Shown piece by piece: positions 49,190 to 60,239 of a DNA stretch of 64,000 nucleotides. This DNA is from Ursus arctos. Lineage: Eukaryota > Chordata > Mammalia > Carnivora > Ursidae. Both the position numbers and the translations under genes were made by a program. Position 1 is the first letter of the stretch, and every line of letters starts with the position of its first letter. The DNA is taken from the NCBI RefSeq assembly GCF_023065955.2, contig NW_026622930.1, positions 18,081,449-18,145,448 on the forward strand. Reading direction: 5' to 3'. Below the pieces are notes generated by a model, which ran no database searches, was not told the origin of the DNA, and worked only from the letters and a program-made list of their open reading frames with translations.

Positions 49190-49322
49190 GAGGGAGAGGG
49201 AGAATCTTAAGCAGGCTCCACGCCTAGCACGGAGATCACGGGGCTAGATCTCACAACCCTGAGATATGATCTGAGCCCAAATCAAGAATCGGGTTAACTG
49301 ACTGAGACATCCAGGTGGCTCT
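49190..49322 (-). mobile_element. Can-SINE fragment lacking its tail
   Basis: Antisense SINE text 'gagggagagggagaatctta', 'ctagatctcacaaccctgag', 'atatgatctgagcccaaatc', head complement 'gagacatccaggtggctc'. The A-rich tail expected at the left is missing; the inverted flank copy directly abuts the truncated body. Confidence 0.88.
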
Positions 49323-49426
49323 GTATGAGTACACCTCTGTGTCTCTCTGTGTGCCCAAATTTCCTTCTCTTACAATGACATCAGTCAGGGTAGATTAGGG
49401 CTTCATTTTAATTTAATCACCTCTTT

Positions 49427-49651
49427 AAAGGACCTATCTCCAGGGGCGCCTGGGTTGCGCAGTCCTTGAGCATCTGCCTTCGGCTGAGGGCGTGACCCTG
49501 GCGTTTCGGGATCGAGTCCCACATCGGGCTCCTCCGCTGGGAGCCTGGTTCTTCCTCTCCCACTCCCCTGCTGTGTTCCCTCTCTCGCTGGCTGTCTCTC
49601 TATCACAGAAATAAATAAAATCTTTAAAAAAAAAAAAAGGCCCTATCTCCA
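49427..49651 (+). mobile_element. Can-SINE, ursid-type, inserted in the MaLR LTR
   Basis: SINE at 49443-49635: head 'ggggcgcctgggttgcgcag', 'gggcgtgaccctggcgtttc', 'tctctcgctggctgtctctc', poly(A) tail. Duplication 'aaaggacctatctcca' (49427-49442) and 'aaaggccctatctcca' (49636-49651) with one change. Confidence 0.97.
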
Positions 49652-49735
49652 AATACAATCACACTCTGAATTACTGGGGTATAGGACTTCAACCTACGAA
49701 TTTTAGAGGTATACAATTCAGCCTATAACACCTGC

Positions 49736-51174
49736 TACACTAGAAATTAAAGCTCACACAAAGATGAATTATAGACAAATAAAATAAACATCATTTTTCT
49801 ATAGAAAAGTTTCATATCTTGAAAATTACTACCTAAAGGAATGTTCAAAACATGTTCAAAACATGGTTGATGAGATATTTGAACAAAAGCATATGCAAAT
49901 GCAGAGATGTATAATTTTAGCTGTCTGTAAAGTTTAGAAGCACATCTAAATTTGATGTCTGAGAAAACAGTCATACCGATCCTCACTATCGTTCAATGTC
50001 ATTGTAATGATGTTTCATGATTACATACTGTATGTTTTAGTTTCAAAGCATATTCTCATTCATTGTTTAATTTTAGCCTTGAAATAACCAAGGGAGTACT
50101 GGTATTGATATGCCAGATTTTTGTTTGTTTGTTTGTGTTGGGAGAACTGGAGTGTTAGAGGGGTTGAGTTGAAGGACAGCTCTCTTTAGAAGATGTCCCT
50201 TATCTTCTATTCTGGCTGGCATTCTGCTGGTTATAGTCTCTTCATTGGCATCAAGGATTCTCACTTCATATGATGATTTTTTGAAATGGGCATAAACTTT
50301 TCCCATAAATTAAAAAAAATTGTGCTGATACTTGTTATGTTTAAGAAACTTTACCATGTGTCACCGAATTAATTCTCTATGTAATTAGGCATAAGATTAT
50401 AGTCCTAGTGTCTGAAAATATCCATATTATTACCTGTGGTAACATGATTTGGAATTCCATTCTATTCTTGATGTTCATCTGATACCAAGATTTCTAACTC
50501 CATTGTCACTTGGAATCTAAATCATACAAAAAGAGAGACACAGAGAAGGACTTCCCAATGGATCGATCTCCCAGGCAAGAGAAAGTCATCTTTGACTTCT
50601 CGTTTTCGAGTACCTGTGGGACCTAGTATGGAGATAAGATGTAAATTTTTATTAAGTCACGCAGCATATACCTCTGCAAAAGTGACTGGTTTACTTTTTT
50701 TAAGGAGAAGTGGCTTAAACATAAGCTGATTTATGTTGATTTCTCTGTGGTGGGGGGTGTGCTACTTCTCTGCAGTTTCATTATAATCAGTGTAGTAGAC
50801 ATTGATGTAGTATTTGAAACACTCTCTATGTTCATGAGAGCTTTCATTGTTATCTGGCAGTATCGTTATTTGAAAATTCCTCAACATAAAGAAGAAGGAG
50901 CACCCACGATATCTAAATCAAGATTTTTAAAAATATATTTTCAGTAGCACATCTCAATGTTTTCCATCTGTGACTCTTCCTAGTAACTTTTCAATAAGGT
51001 GTACATAAGAAATAAAATGTATCTTGAAATCAAAGGAGATTGAGAGCTTCTAAGGACTGATTACAAGCTTGATAATTCTTGGCAACATCCGAAGGTATGG
51101 TATAAAACTCTGATGAATTGTAATTAATTATGTGGTGAATTATGGCCATAATGGAAACCAACAACAATTAGAAA
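49736..51174. other. No gene seen
   Basis: AT-rich. Holds a tandem 'atgttcaaaac' duplication at about 49841 and a short (TTTG)n near 50118. Confidence 0.5.
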
Positions 51175-51665
51175 TAACTGAATCAAAATCTTGCTATTTG
51201 AGACAACATGGATGGACCTAGAAGGCATCATTGCTAAGTGTAGTAAGTCAGACAAAGACAGAAAAATACCATATGATTTCATTTATATTTGTTCTCTAAA
51301 AACCAAAACAAAATGAACAAACAACAACAAAAAGCCCTAATAAAAATAGAAATAGATTCATAAATATAGAGAACCAAATGGTAGTTGCCAAAGGGTGGGT
51401 GAGTGGGGGAGGGGGGTAGGCAAAATAAGGGAAGAGGATTAAAACGCACAAACTTCCAGTTATAAAATAAATCATTCACAGGATGAAATGTACAGCAAGG
51501 GAATATAGTCAATAATACTGTTATAACATTTTGTAGTGACAGATGGTAACCATACTTACCATGGTGAGAGTTTCATAATTTATATAATTCAATCACTATA
51601 TCGTACCCCTTAAACTAATACAATATTAGATGTCATCTATTCTTCAGTTAAGAATTAAAAAGTAA
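51175..51665 (+). mobile_element. L1 3' end (sense), older subfamily
   Basis: The order is 'tttgagacaacatggatgga', 'cctagaaggcatcattgcta', 'agtcagacaaagacagaaaa', 'tggtagttgccaaagggtgg', 'gaatatagtcaataatactg', 'ttgtagtgacagatggtaac', 'actatatcgtaccccttaaa', A-rich end at 51650. This is the end of ORF2 and the 3' UTR of an old L1. Confidence 0.88.
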
Positions 51666-52229
51666 AACAAGACTATTTTTACAAAATGCTTTTTTTCTGA
51701 GGGGGTGGGAGGGACCTGAGATAGACGGTCATGTGGATCCTCGTTAATGTAAGAATTCCTACAATTGTCTGCATTGGAATTGGTTAAAGTGTATTTTTTG
51801 CTACTGCTATTTTTGTCTTCTAAGTGATTATCCCCAAAGTGATCATTGTCTTTATGAAATGATAATTACCAGTTAGATTAACAAAATGTCAGTGTTTTGA
51901 AGGCAATAAAATATAGAAATTTTATTTATTTTCAAACTAAAAGAAAGTAATGTATGCTTACCTAAAATATTCGTTATATGGCTCTGCAAAGATTAAATAT
52001 ATAGATCTACCTTTATCCCTCCTCAGTCTTTCACGGGAAGTAACCACTATTAAAAGTTTATAAATGTACATATCAGTATATGTAACCTGCATAATATCTT
52101 ATTGTTTATTGTCCTGTCTTGACATGAGAAGGTTATAGTAAAAAATTTATCAACTTACTATGCAGTAAAAATTAAAAATAATTTAACATCTTTTCTAAGT
52201 CTTCTTTGAAAATAGCACATGCTCTTTAT

Positions 52230-52500
52230 AAAGTGAATCAGAATGTCTTAAATATTTTTTAGCTTTTTCTTCAGGCTCACTGTCTATACAGCTGATGATC
52301 CCATGTCTCTCTCATCCAAGCCGATGTTCCTTGTAAGTTTCCCAAATCCAGACCAAGCCAGATTGTTCATATTTCTCATTTTCCCTCTTTAGCTTGGCAA
52401 TTTGTTAACCGAGCAGAAGCCTCTCCGTTTTCTTTCAATTTTTCTGTTGTTTCATTACTGGAATTCTGTGTCTCAAAGGAGAGTCAAGAAACTAACCAAG
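52230..52500 (+). repeat. Possible L2 fragment
   Basis: The segment around 'tatacagctgatgatcccat' and 'ctctctcatccaagccgatg' resembles the sense L2 stretch with 'gctgatgactcccaaat…'. Diverged; weak. Confidence 0.3.
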
Positions 52501-53593
52501 CATGCATGAATCTTTCTTCCTTAGAGCAGGGGAATGGAAGTATAAATACCCCAAATTAAATGCATCCTTTCAAGTTTGCCACATTTTCTTGTGTATACAC
52601 ACATAGATATACATGATTTATCATGTATACCTTTAAATTATAGTTCTAGCTTTGGACATTCACTTTTACACCAAAGAATATCATGCAGATATGAGGTTCT
52701 TGGATTTCGAAGTGAGTAACAAGTAATAATTCAATTTAATGAAGAACAACTGTCTCCTTTTATATATGACAAGAATCTTTCTAAAAGGAAAAAAACACCA
52801 ACACCTTAAATGTTCAGAAACCCCTGAATCAAAAAGGAAACATTTACATAAACAGACAAGATCTTCAAATGAGAGAATCTGTAAGTATATTGCTCGGCTG
52901 ATAAAATAAGTTTCTTACGAATAAACAGAAAACAGAAGTTGGACTTGAGCCAAAAGTGGAATTTGTAGGGAGCAAAAGTCAAAGCAGTTTTGCTAGCAAA
53001 GGAAGGTTGGTGGGGGGGGGAGCTCTTTGTAGTGCAAGTGTTGCATTGTCTGGTTTGTTTAATTTTTGAAGTTGACACATCACACATTGTTGAACTGACT
53101 TGCTGGACGAACTTGAGTGTGGGGTAGAAACTATAACAAGCCAAGGGCTCTGCCCTCACTTATGAGTCACCAGTGGTAAAAAATACATGTGGATCAGTTT
53201 GTCTGGAAGAATTTCCCAACTTGTCTGGATGTTGTGGACATGTTGTGAACAGTGCAATGTCATCTGAAAAACTTGAAGCAATGTTATTTTAAAGCAATAT
53301 GCCAAGAATTGAGATAATGCAGACATATATTCATATTTGAACAAAGTGACATCTTAATGAGGCTAAAGCAATATGTTTCAGACTTTGAAAGCCCTGAGGT
53401 CTCATCACACATAGCAGTCATTAAGAACAGTTTAGCTTCTACCCCAGAATGAGATCACATAGAGTATAAAGCCACATAACACGTCTGGTAGGGAATCATG
53501 GAAGGAAATAGGGTTGTGCCCTTTTGGGTAACATTTCAGGTCACCAGAATATAATTAAGATACACTGTAGTTTAGTTAAGCCTATGCTGATAG

Positions 53594-53742
53594 ATGGAAG
53601 GAAGGAAAGAAGGAAAGACAAAGAAAGGAAGGAAGGATAGAAGTGAGGGAGGAGGGAAGGGCAAGGAAAGAAAAGAGAAGGGAAGGGAAGAGAAGGAAAA
53701 GGAAGGGAAGGGAAGGGAAGAGAAGGGAAAGGAAGGGAGGAA
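53594..53742. repeat. (GGAA)n-like purine tract
   Basis: About 150 bases of GGAA/GGGAA/AAAGAA units on the plus strand with only a few pyrimidines. Mirror-symmetric stretches could form triplex DNA, and GGAA arrays are potential ETS-factor sites. The antisense Ser/Leu/Phe-rich open frame here is an artefact. Confidence 0.95.
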
Positions 53743-54578
53743 TTTCAAATAGAAATAAACTGAGCCTAATGAAATAAATTGCCTGGTGTTGTAGCCAGAA
53801 ACAGTAAATACCCTTCACCATAAGGTAAATGGGACCCAGCCTAATGAAAACTAACTGAGTGAATTAACATGCAATTTTCATTGTATATTTGCTGTAATTT
53901 AAGGAAGAAACTTACTTTTTTTGTCTCCTTTGCAATTGTCTTTGATTTAGAGATCCTTCTGATGATGGTGACATTGTCCAGTTTTGGTATTTAACTTTTA
54001 TAAACACATGGAATGTGAGACTTATAAGGGCTCTTCAAGATCGTCAAGCCTAAGTGTTGACGACAAAGTAGCCTTTGACTTGAATCCTGATACAAACTAC
54101 TGTGGGGAATGTCTAAATGGAAGTAGTCAAGCAGCCAACTCCAAGCGACTTATGGAACTACTTTTTATAGAGAATAAGAGAAAGTAAAAGGAGGTCATTT
54201 ACTGAAGAATAGGATTGACTGTCTTAACCTGATTAACCGGTACTGGAGCCCAGATTTTAAGGATGCAGTTAAAATTTCAATTAACACTTTTTTTTGGTAC
54301 ACTGGTTTCATCTTTGGAAACTATGAAGTAAGTATATATTAGGACAGATTATGATTAGAACTTGCAGAACTATTAACAACATATGAATTATGGCTATTGC
54401 TAGCAGAATTTTATTTTTTTACACAATTTTCTGATGTTATATAAAGCTTATCCCAACTCTACTTCAATCCGGATTTGTTAGGAGAATTTCTTGTATAATT
54501 TTCTATAAAATGTAATATATCTAATCCTAGGGATCTCTGCTAGTAAAATATATGATATACCTATAGTTTACTCGCTCA

Positions 54579-55377
54579 TTAATGATGTTAATTTTAAATG
54601 CCAAATCACTGGCCGTAAGAATTGAAGGAACTCAGTTGCAAATCACATGTGTTCTAGAACTTTTTCGTAAGGAATTTAATTTGGGGGTCATATTTTCCCC
54701 ATTTAAAAAATGTTTCTGTTGGGGTACCTGGGTGGCTCAGTCAGTTAAGCATCTGCCTTTGGCTCAGGTCATGATCTCAGGATCCTGGGATCAAGCCCGG
54801 CATCAGGCTCCCTGCTCAGCAGGTAGTCTGCTTCTCCCTCTCCCTCTGCCGCTCCCCCCCGGCTTGTGCTCTCTCTCTGTGTCAAATAAATAAATAAAAA
54901 ATCTTTAAAAAAAAAAAGTTTCTGTCTATGACATCAATGATAGAATGTTACCCACTGCTCCCCACCAGCTGTCTACATCCTAACAGCCTCAGATGTTCAG
55001 TTTGGAAGCAATGTGATTGTAGGGAAGTTGGCACCATCCCTGCCTTATGAGGTGGTGTAAATGATGTTAGCTAAACCAGCCAGTCTTCCTATTGAGCTGT
55101 TCACCATGTTAAGGTTAGGAACTAGCATCAGATATAAGCCAGACCAATGCTTTGAATCTCCTCCACTGGATATGAATGAGGAAGCAGTAGCTCTAAAAAC
55201 CCTATACCTGTTAAAAATTTGGGCTGAGATCCAGCCTAAGGATACTGTGACACTGCAGAATACAAAAGAGACTGAAAGAACTGGGTTATTTGATGATATC
55301 ATTGCTCTGATTCTCCCACTCTCCGTTGACAAAGAATGGTATGAATCAGGGTATCTCATTGACACTGACGGTTAATG
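54579..55377 (+). pseudogene. Coding-like relic of unknown origin, split by a SINE
   Basis: The clearest part is a plus-strand frame from 55061 to the stop at 55375 (104 codons) with ordinary mixed composition, for example 'KTLYLLKIWAEIQPKDT' and 'FDDIIALILPLSVDKEW'. The same frame continues upstream to about 54947 with a single stop at 55058. Before that lie a frame change and the Can-SINE at 54720-54910. Upstream of the SINE, from 54582, another open segment ('RIEGTQLQITCVLELFRKEF') ends at the insertion site. Together about 190 codons read as one broken coding unit. I do not recognise the protein. No poly(A) tail or target duplication is evident, so a processed pseudogene, an exon relic or a non-retroviral viral relic are all open. 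A 106-codon frame on the opposite strand overlaps it and is probably its shadow. It could also be chance. Confidence 0.35.
54705..54925 (+). mobile_element. Can-SINE with target-site duplication
   Basis: SINE at 54720-54910: head 'ggggtacctgggtggctcag', 'gcatctgcctttggctcagg', B box 'gggatcaagcccgg', (CT)-rich block, (AAAT)n and poly(A) tail. Duplication 'aaaaaatgtttctgt' (54705-54719) and 'aaaaaaagtttctgt' (54911-54925). It interrupts the coding-like relic. Confidence 0.97.
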
Positions 55378-55624
55378 TCCATCCATGATAAGCATGATAC
55401 TGTTATTTGTGTTGGCAGCCTACTTCTTAACTCATGATAAAGGGTTTCTAGCATACATCAAAAAGGTTTTAATACAAAAGACAATTTATCTCTGGAAATC
55501 TAAGCAGTAAAGAAGTTGGTTTGATTAAAGCTAAGAGTTTGCCTTGAGGGAGATTAAGACCCAGTGTTGGACATAAAGAAAATGCTCTTTATATGCATGT
55601 TCATTTCTTATTCATTCATTTCAA

Positions 55625-55743
55625 CTCCTTTTCTTTCTTTCTTCTTTCCTTCCTTCTTTCCTTCCTTCTTTCCTTCCTTCTTTCCTTCCTTCCTTCCTTC
55701 CTTCCTTCCTTCCTTCCTTCCTTCCTTCCTTTCTTTTTCTTTT

Positions 55744-55824
<81 letters not shown>

Positions 55825-55871
55825 CTTTCTTTCTTTCTTTCTTTCTTTCTTTGTCTTTCTTTCTTTCTTTT

Positions 55872-55920
<49 letters not shown>

Positions 55921-56000
55921 TTTTTCTTTCTTTCTCTCTTCCTTTCCTTTCCTTTCCTTTCCTTTCCTTTCCTTTCCTTTCCTTTCCTTTCCTTCCTTCT
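55625..56000. repeat. 376-base pyrimidine tract: (TTCC)n, (TTTC)n, (CCTTT)n
   Basis: The plus strand is all C/T from 55625 to 56000 except a single G at 55853. Sub-blocks are (TTCC/TTCT)n to about 55730, (TTTC)n to about 55918, then (CCTTT)n to about 55990. Long homopurine-homopyrimidine mirror repeats can adopt H-DNA. Open frames on both strands (Phe/Leu/Ser or Lys/Glu/Arg) are artefacts. Confidence 0.98.
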
Positions 56001-56399
56001 AGAGGATCAAACTTAACCAAAGGCAACAAAAGGTACATTATACTAGTGTCTGGTCTGTTCTTTCTGCTAAAGTGTTTAAGGTTCAAAAGAACATAAATGT
56101 CTAGGCATTACCCTATTGTATTTGTAGAAGCTAGTTCAGTACCTGACATTTACTAACTATCTAGTTTGACTGAATAATTAAATAAGTTTTAATTTAGTAC
56201 CACATTACATAGGGAAAGAAAGAAAGAATTTTGTTTTGATGACATTTATATCATAATTATTTTTAATAATGTGATGGCTAAGGATCATTTTTCTTCCTCT
56301 CTATTCTAAGTGATGCTTACACATCATTATCATTGTCCAATGAAGTGCTCATTTTATGGGGACTGTGCACATCAATAACGAAATCATATACAAACACAA

Positions 56400-56498
56400 G
56401 TAGATAGATTAGATAGATAGATGATAGATAGATAGATAGATAGATAGATGATAGATAGATAGATGATAGATAGATAGATAGATGATAGATAGATAGAT

Positions 56499-56541
<43 letters not shown>

Positions 56542-56608
56542 GATAGATAGATAGATGATAGATAGATGATAGATAGATAGATATAAATAGATAGATAGAT
56601 AGATAGAT

Positions 56609-56644
<36 letters not shown>

Positions 56645-56660
56645 TAAATAGATAGAGATA
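56400..56660. repeat. (GATA)n array with GATGATA interruptions
   Basis: About 260 bases of GATA units broken regularly by an extra GAT (GATGATA) and twice by 'gatataaatagata'. A compound tetranucleotide array, very likely polymorphic. Confidence 0.98.
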
Positions 56661-56661
56661 T

Positions 56662-57180
56662 TATGAAGGGTAATTTATGTGTCAGCCTGACTAGGCCACT
56701 GAGTGCCCAGATATTTTTTTCTCATTTTCAAATGTGTATTTTGGACCAATTAATCGATTAAACATTATTCTGAGTATATCTGTGAGGGAGTTTCTGGATG
56801 AAATTAATATTTGACTTGGTAGACTGAGTAAAGCAGATAGCCCTCCTAATGTGAAAGGGTCTCATCTAATCCACTGAAGACCTGAATAGAACAAAAAAAG
56901 TCTGAGTAACATAGGATTCTCTATATTCTTAACCATCAACAAGCTGAAACATTGGTCTTCTGTCTTTGGACTCAGAGTCATACTTGAACTTACACCATTA
57001 GCTCTCATGATTCTCAAGGCTTTGGACCAGGACCAGAACTATAACAAAGGCTCTCTTGGGTCTCCCGCTTAATAACATCTAATCTTGGGACTTCTCAGTC
57101 TCCATAACCATGTGAGCCAATTCCTTATAATAAATTTACTTATTAAGAATAGAATCAGTAGAACCCAGATTAATATAGAG
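56662..57180 (+). repeat. Old interspersed repeat, family not named
   Basis: Starts 'ggtaatttatgtgtcagcct' and 'gactaggccactgagtgccc', passes 'agactgagtaaagcagatag', 'ccactgaagacctgaataga', and ends 'cttctcagtctccataacca', 'tgtgagccaattccttataa'. I know this text order as a dispersed mammalian repeat often flanked by microsatellites, but cannot give the family with confidence. The GATA array directly precedes it. Confidence 0.6.
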
Positions 57181-60100
57181 AGATATGTAATTAATGGGAA
57201 TATAGATATTAAAAATGCAATAAAAGAAAATGTTCATACTGAAGGAGTGAAGGGACAAGCTCATTTAATGAGGGAAACAGGTTGTGAACACAAGTGTTCC
57301 TATTTCATTTTTAAAATCTACCTTTTCTACTATACCACTATATGTTTTATTAATTTATTAATGTATTTAGTTGTTAATTTATTCAACAATCACTCATCTT
57401 TGAAGCTCCAAAGCCCACCATGTTAAGGACAATCAATGAGACCCTCTAAAGGTCATTACCAACTGTCAGAAAAAACCCACAACCCAACAATGAAAGCCTC
57501 TATGCTAGGGTTAGGTTCAGTGTGCTCTGGGAGAAAAAAAAAGTGGGGTGGGTATGTGACTAAATCAGACTGGTGAAGCCGGCTAAACTTCTGAGAAGAG
57601 TTAAACACTTTAATGGCAATCATGAGTTTTCCGTATTTGCATACAATATTTTCCTTGGTCTGCCCAGCAGTCTGGAGGAAGAGACAGAGTCCTTAGCATC
57701 TCTTTTGAAACTATAGTGATTTTGCTTTTATTTCTAACTCTCAAGCTACTGTCAGGCTTCAGTTTGCTGCACCTATTTTGCAATAATGAGGCAAATGGGC
57801 AGAGCGCACCACCGTGTTAAAAAGTATTTCATTCCTGCATTTCAGAAGACACTACCTCTGGCTTGAAATCTGCACTGCACACTGATCTTTGCACCCCGGC
57901 TATTGGGTCCCACCTCTTTGAGGTGGAAATGTCTGCACAATTTACTGAGGCTTTAGGCAGGGTTATGTTGGTCTAGCAGTTAAATAGTTATGTTAGGAAT
58001 AAAAAAGTATTTAATGGTTTATTGGAAAGTCAATGGCATAATGTGTGAGGTGCCTCTTTAACAATATACTAAAAGTGTCAAAATTCCATGCAATTTTCCA
58101 CACATAAAAATGGCATAATATCCTACAGGTGTCAGCCGTTTATTTCCACTTGCTCTGCTCATTAGTGAAATATTTCAATACATAGTCTCCCGTATATTAA
58201 TCTGGCATGTCCTACTGAACAGCCAGGCTAAGCAAGAAACTAGGTAGGTTCTGAAAAATATATCAAACACTAAGAACTTACTGCAATTTATCTGGAGTGT
58301 TTATATTGGTTGTGGTCACTTCCTAAACACTAAATCACTGTGCGGATTGTTGCTCTGCCCACTGATGAATGTAAATTCTTTATGGAAAATCCAAATGTCC
58401 TTGGTAGATATTTTATCTTTACCTTAAGTGCTCTACCAAAATGATAAAGATTGCCTCAGGGGAATCTACAACCCTTTGAGAAGTAGACCATTTTTTAAAA
58501 ATGGTAATTGATTTTCAGTGGATATGGACTTTCGAGGAATACATGCTGGTATAATGGTGGACATAGCTCATGTCCTTCCCCAGATACACTCTGCACGTAA
58601 AACCTCACGGCAGGGAGCTCTGAAAAAAATCATAACATTCTTCCACAATTAAAAAGAAGTCCCTCCCCCAAGGAAGTTCCTATTTTATAAAGAAATGATC
58701 TTATCATTGCAAAATAATATGTATCGTTGACATTTTCTGTGTTTAAAATGCATATACTTTGCTTTAAGTAGATGTATCTATCCATGTTTTAAGAGTTACT
58801 ATCGATAAAAATACATATTATATAAATGGGGTGTGTGAGTGAGTGGATAGATAAATATTGGTCTAGCCTTACGATATATATTTACTTTGTATATGGAACT
58901 GTATTTTATCTTATACATCAGTGTAAGGGTACACACACTATGTGAATTACATTCCATCATATCATCTATTCAATTCCTTTGTGTAGCAGAAATATGTGGG
59001 TTGTGTGTGTGTGTATGTGTGTGTAATTTCTACAGAGTCCACAAGAATATAGGGAAAAAAGAGAAGCAAAACTATGCATGTATATGTACTATGCATCTGA
59101 CCCATTCTTTAAACTTAGCATCTCATAACTTCCCTTTAATGTTTTATAAGAATAACATAGAAATATCATCGTTACATCTACCAATTAGTAGATTATTAGC
59201 TATGCTTTTAGTGATCTGCCATTTATCTCAACTCCATGATAAAATTATTTAGAACAAGTGAATAGTAATTATAATAAAAGATCATCTTGCTCAAAGGTTT
59301 CAAGGGTATTATTCTATGTTTAAGGGCATAAAGCCATTCAATAGTAATAACTATTCTAACAAGGCTAAATTTTAACTAAATGTTTTATTTGGGTTCGTGT
59401 TATAGATTTCTCTACTTATTTTTTTAATTTATCAGATGACATAGTTGGAAGTTAAGTGTTTTCTTTCTTGTTTGCTTTCAACTGTAGTCAAAGGAGTTTT
59501 AAGAAACAAACATGTGTAAATAATTCTGCCTGTGTTTACTGACTGCCTCTTGAAAATTAGGAACCCACCAATACTATTAATTTATTTGGATTGAAAGTAA
59601 CAACCTCTTCATTTAACTTTACTGATCTGTTAATATTTGATATATGAATCTATTCACATTGCAATTTTTAAAAGAACTTTCAGAGTTACTTATTTAATCT
59701 CATTAATCCTTCTTACGCTTTAACCTCGTTATCCATTTCAAGAATTTTTTGAGAGTGGTGACAATTTCTAACTACTTCTATCACACATATCCCAACACAT
59801 GTTATGCTGTGATTTCTGTCTGTAAATTTCTATGACTAACACATTTCCTGTCTGTCTTTACTAAATATTTGTAAACCTTGCTTTCAATTATATTTCTAGC
59901 CATTCCAAAGTAAGGCTGCTAGACTGCTTCCCATTTTCCTGAGAAATTGAGGAGAGATCCACAGGCTTGTACCACCTCAAGCTCCCACCTCCCTGCTTCT
60001 GTGCTTCCGTGTTGCCATTGCCCAGAGTGAACTGCTGGTATTCTTGCCTGAGACCACCCCTTCCTGTGAGCACCAGATCCAATTCATTCCTGACTATGCA

Positions 60101-60239
60101 ATGAAATCATTCCAGCAATTCTCTCTTTTCTCTCTTATTTTGTAATTAATGCTCCATTTGATACCACATCTTTTCCATCAGCACTTAAAAGTGTTCCTAT
60201 TTTTGCAAAAATTAAAAAAAAATTTTTTTTAAAGCAAAG
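57181..60239. other. No gene seen; repeat-poor block
   Basis: About 3 kb with no named repeat except a short (TG)n at about 58998-59023. A hairpin-forming 'accattttttaaaaatggt' lies near 58488. No coding signal. Confidence 0.45.

Larger units (their letters stand above)
48962..49735 (-). mobile_element. MaLR (MLT1-like) LTR, antisense, rearranged
   Basis: The plus strand begins 'gtgtgttagtttgctagacc', passes 'tttttatagttctggaggtt', 'gaagcctgagatcaagatgt', 'gtttgtagatgactgctttc', later 'cattttaatttaatcacctc', 'ccctatctccaaatacaatc', and ends 'acaattcagcctataaca'. This is the complement of an MLT1/MaLR LTR. It is interrupted by a block at 49143-49322 (inverted flank copy plus SINE fragment) and by a full SINE at 49443. 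Confidence 0.8.

Noticed and set aside
55564..56096. Long open frames (150-167 codons) on both strands
   Set aside because: They are translations of the pyrimidine/purine microsatellite (Phe-Leu-Ser or Lys-Glu-Arg runs), not genes.
56401..56660. CRISPR-like regular spacing in the GATA array
   Set aside because: The units are a simple tetranucleotide repeat with no distinct spacers, and the genome is mammalian.
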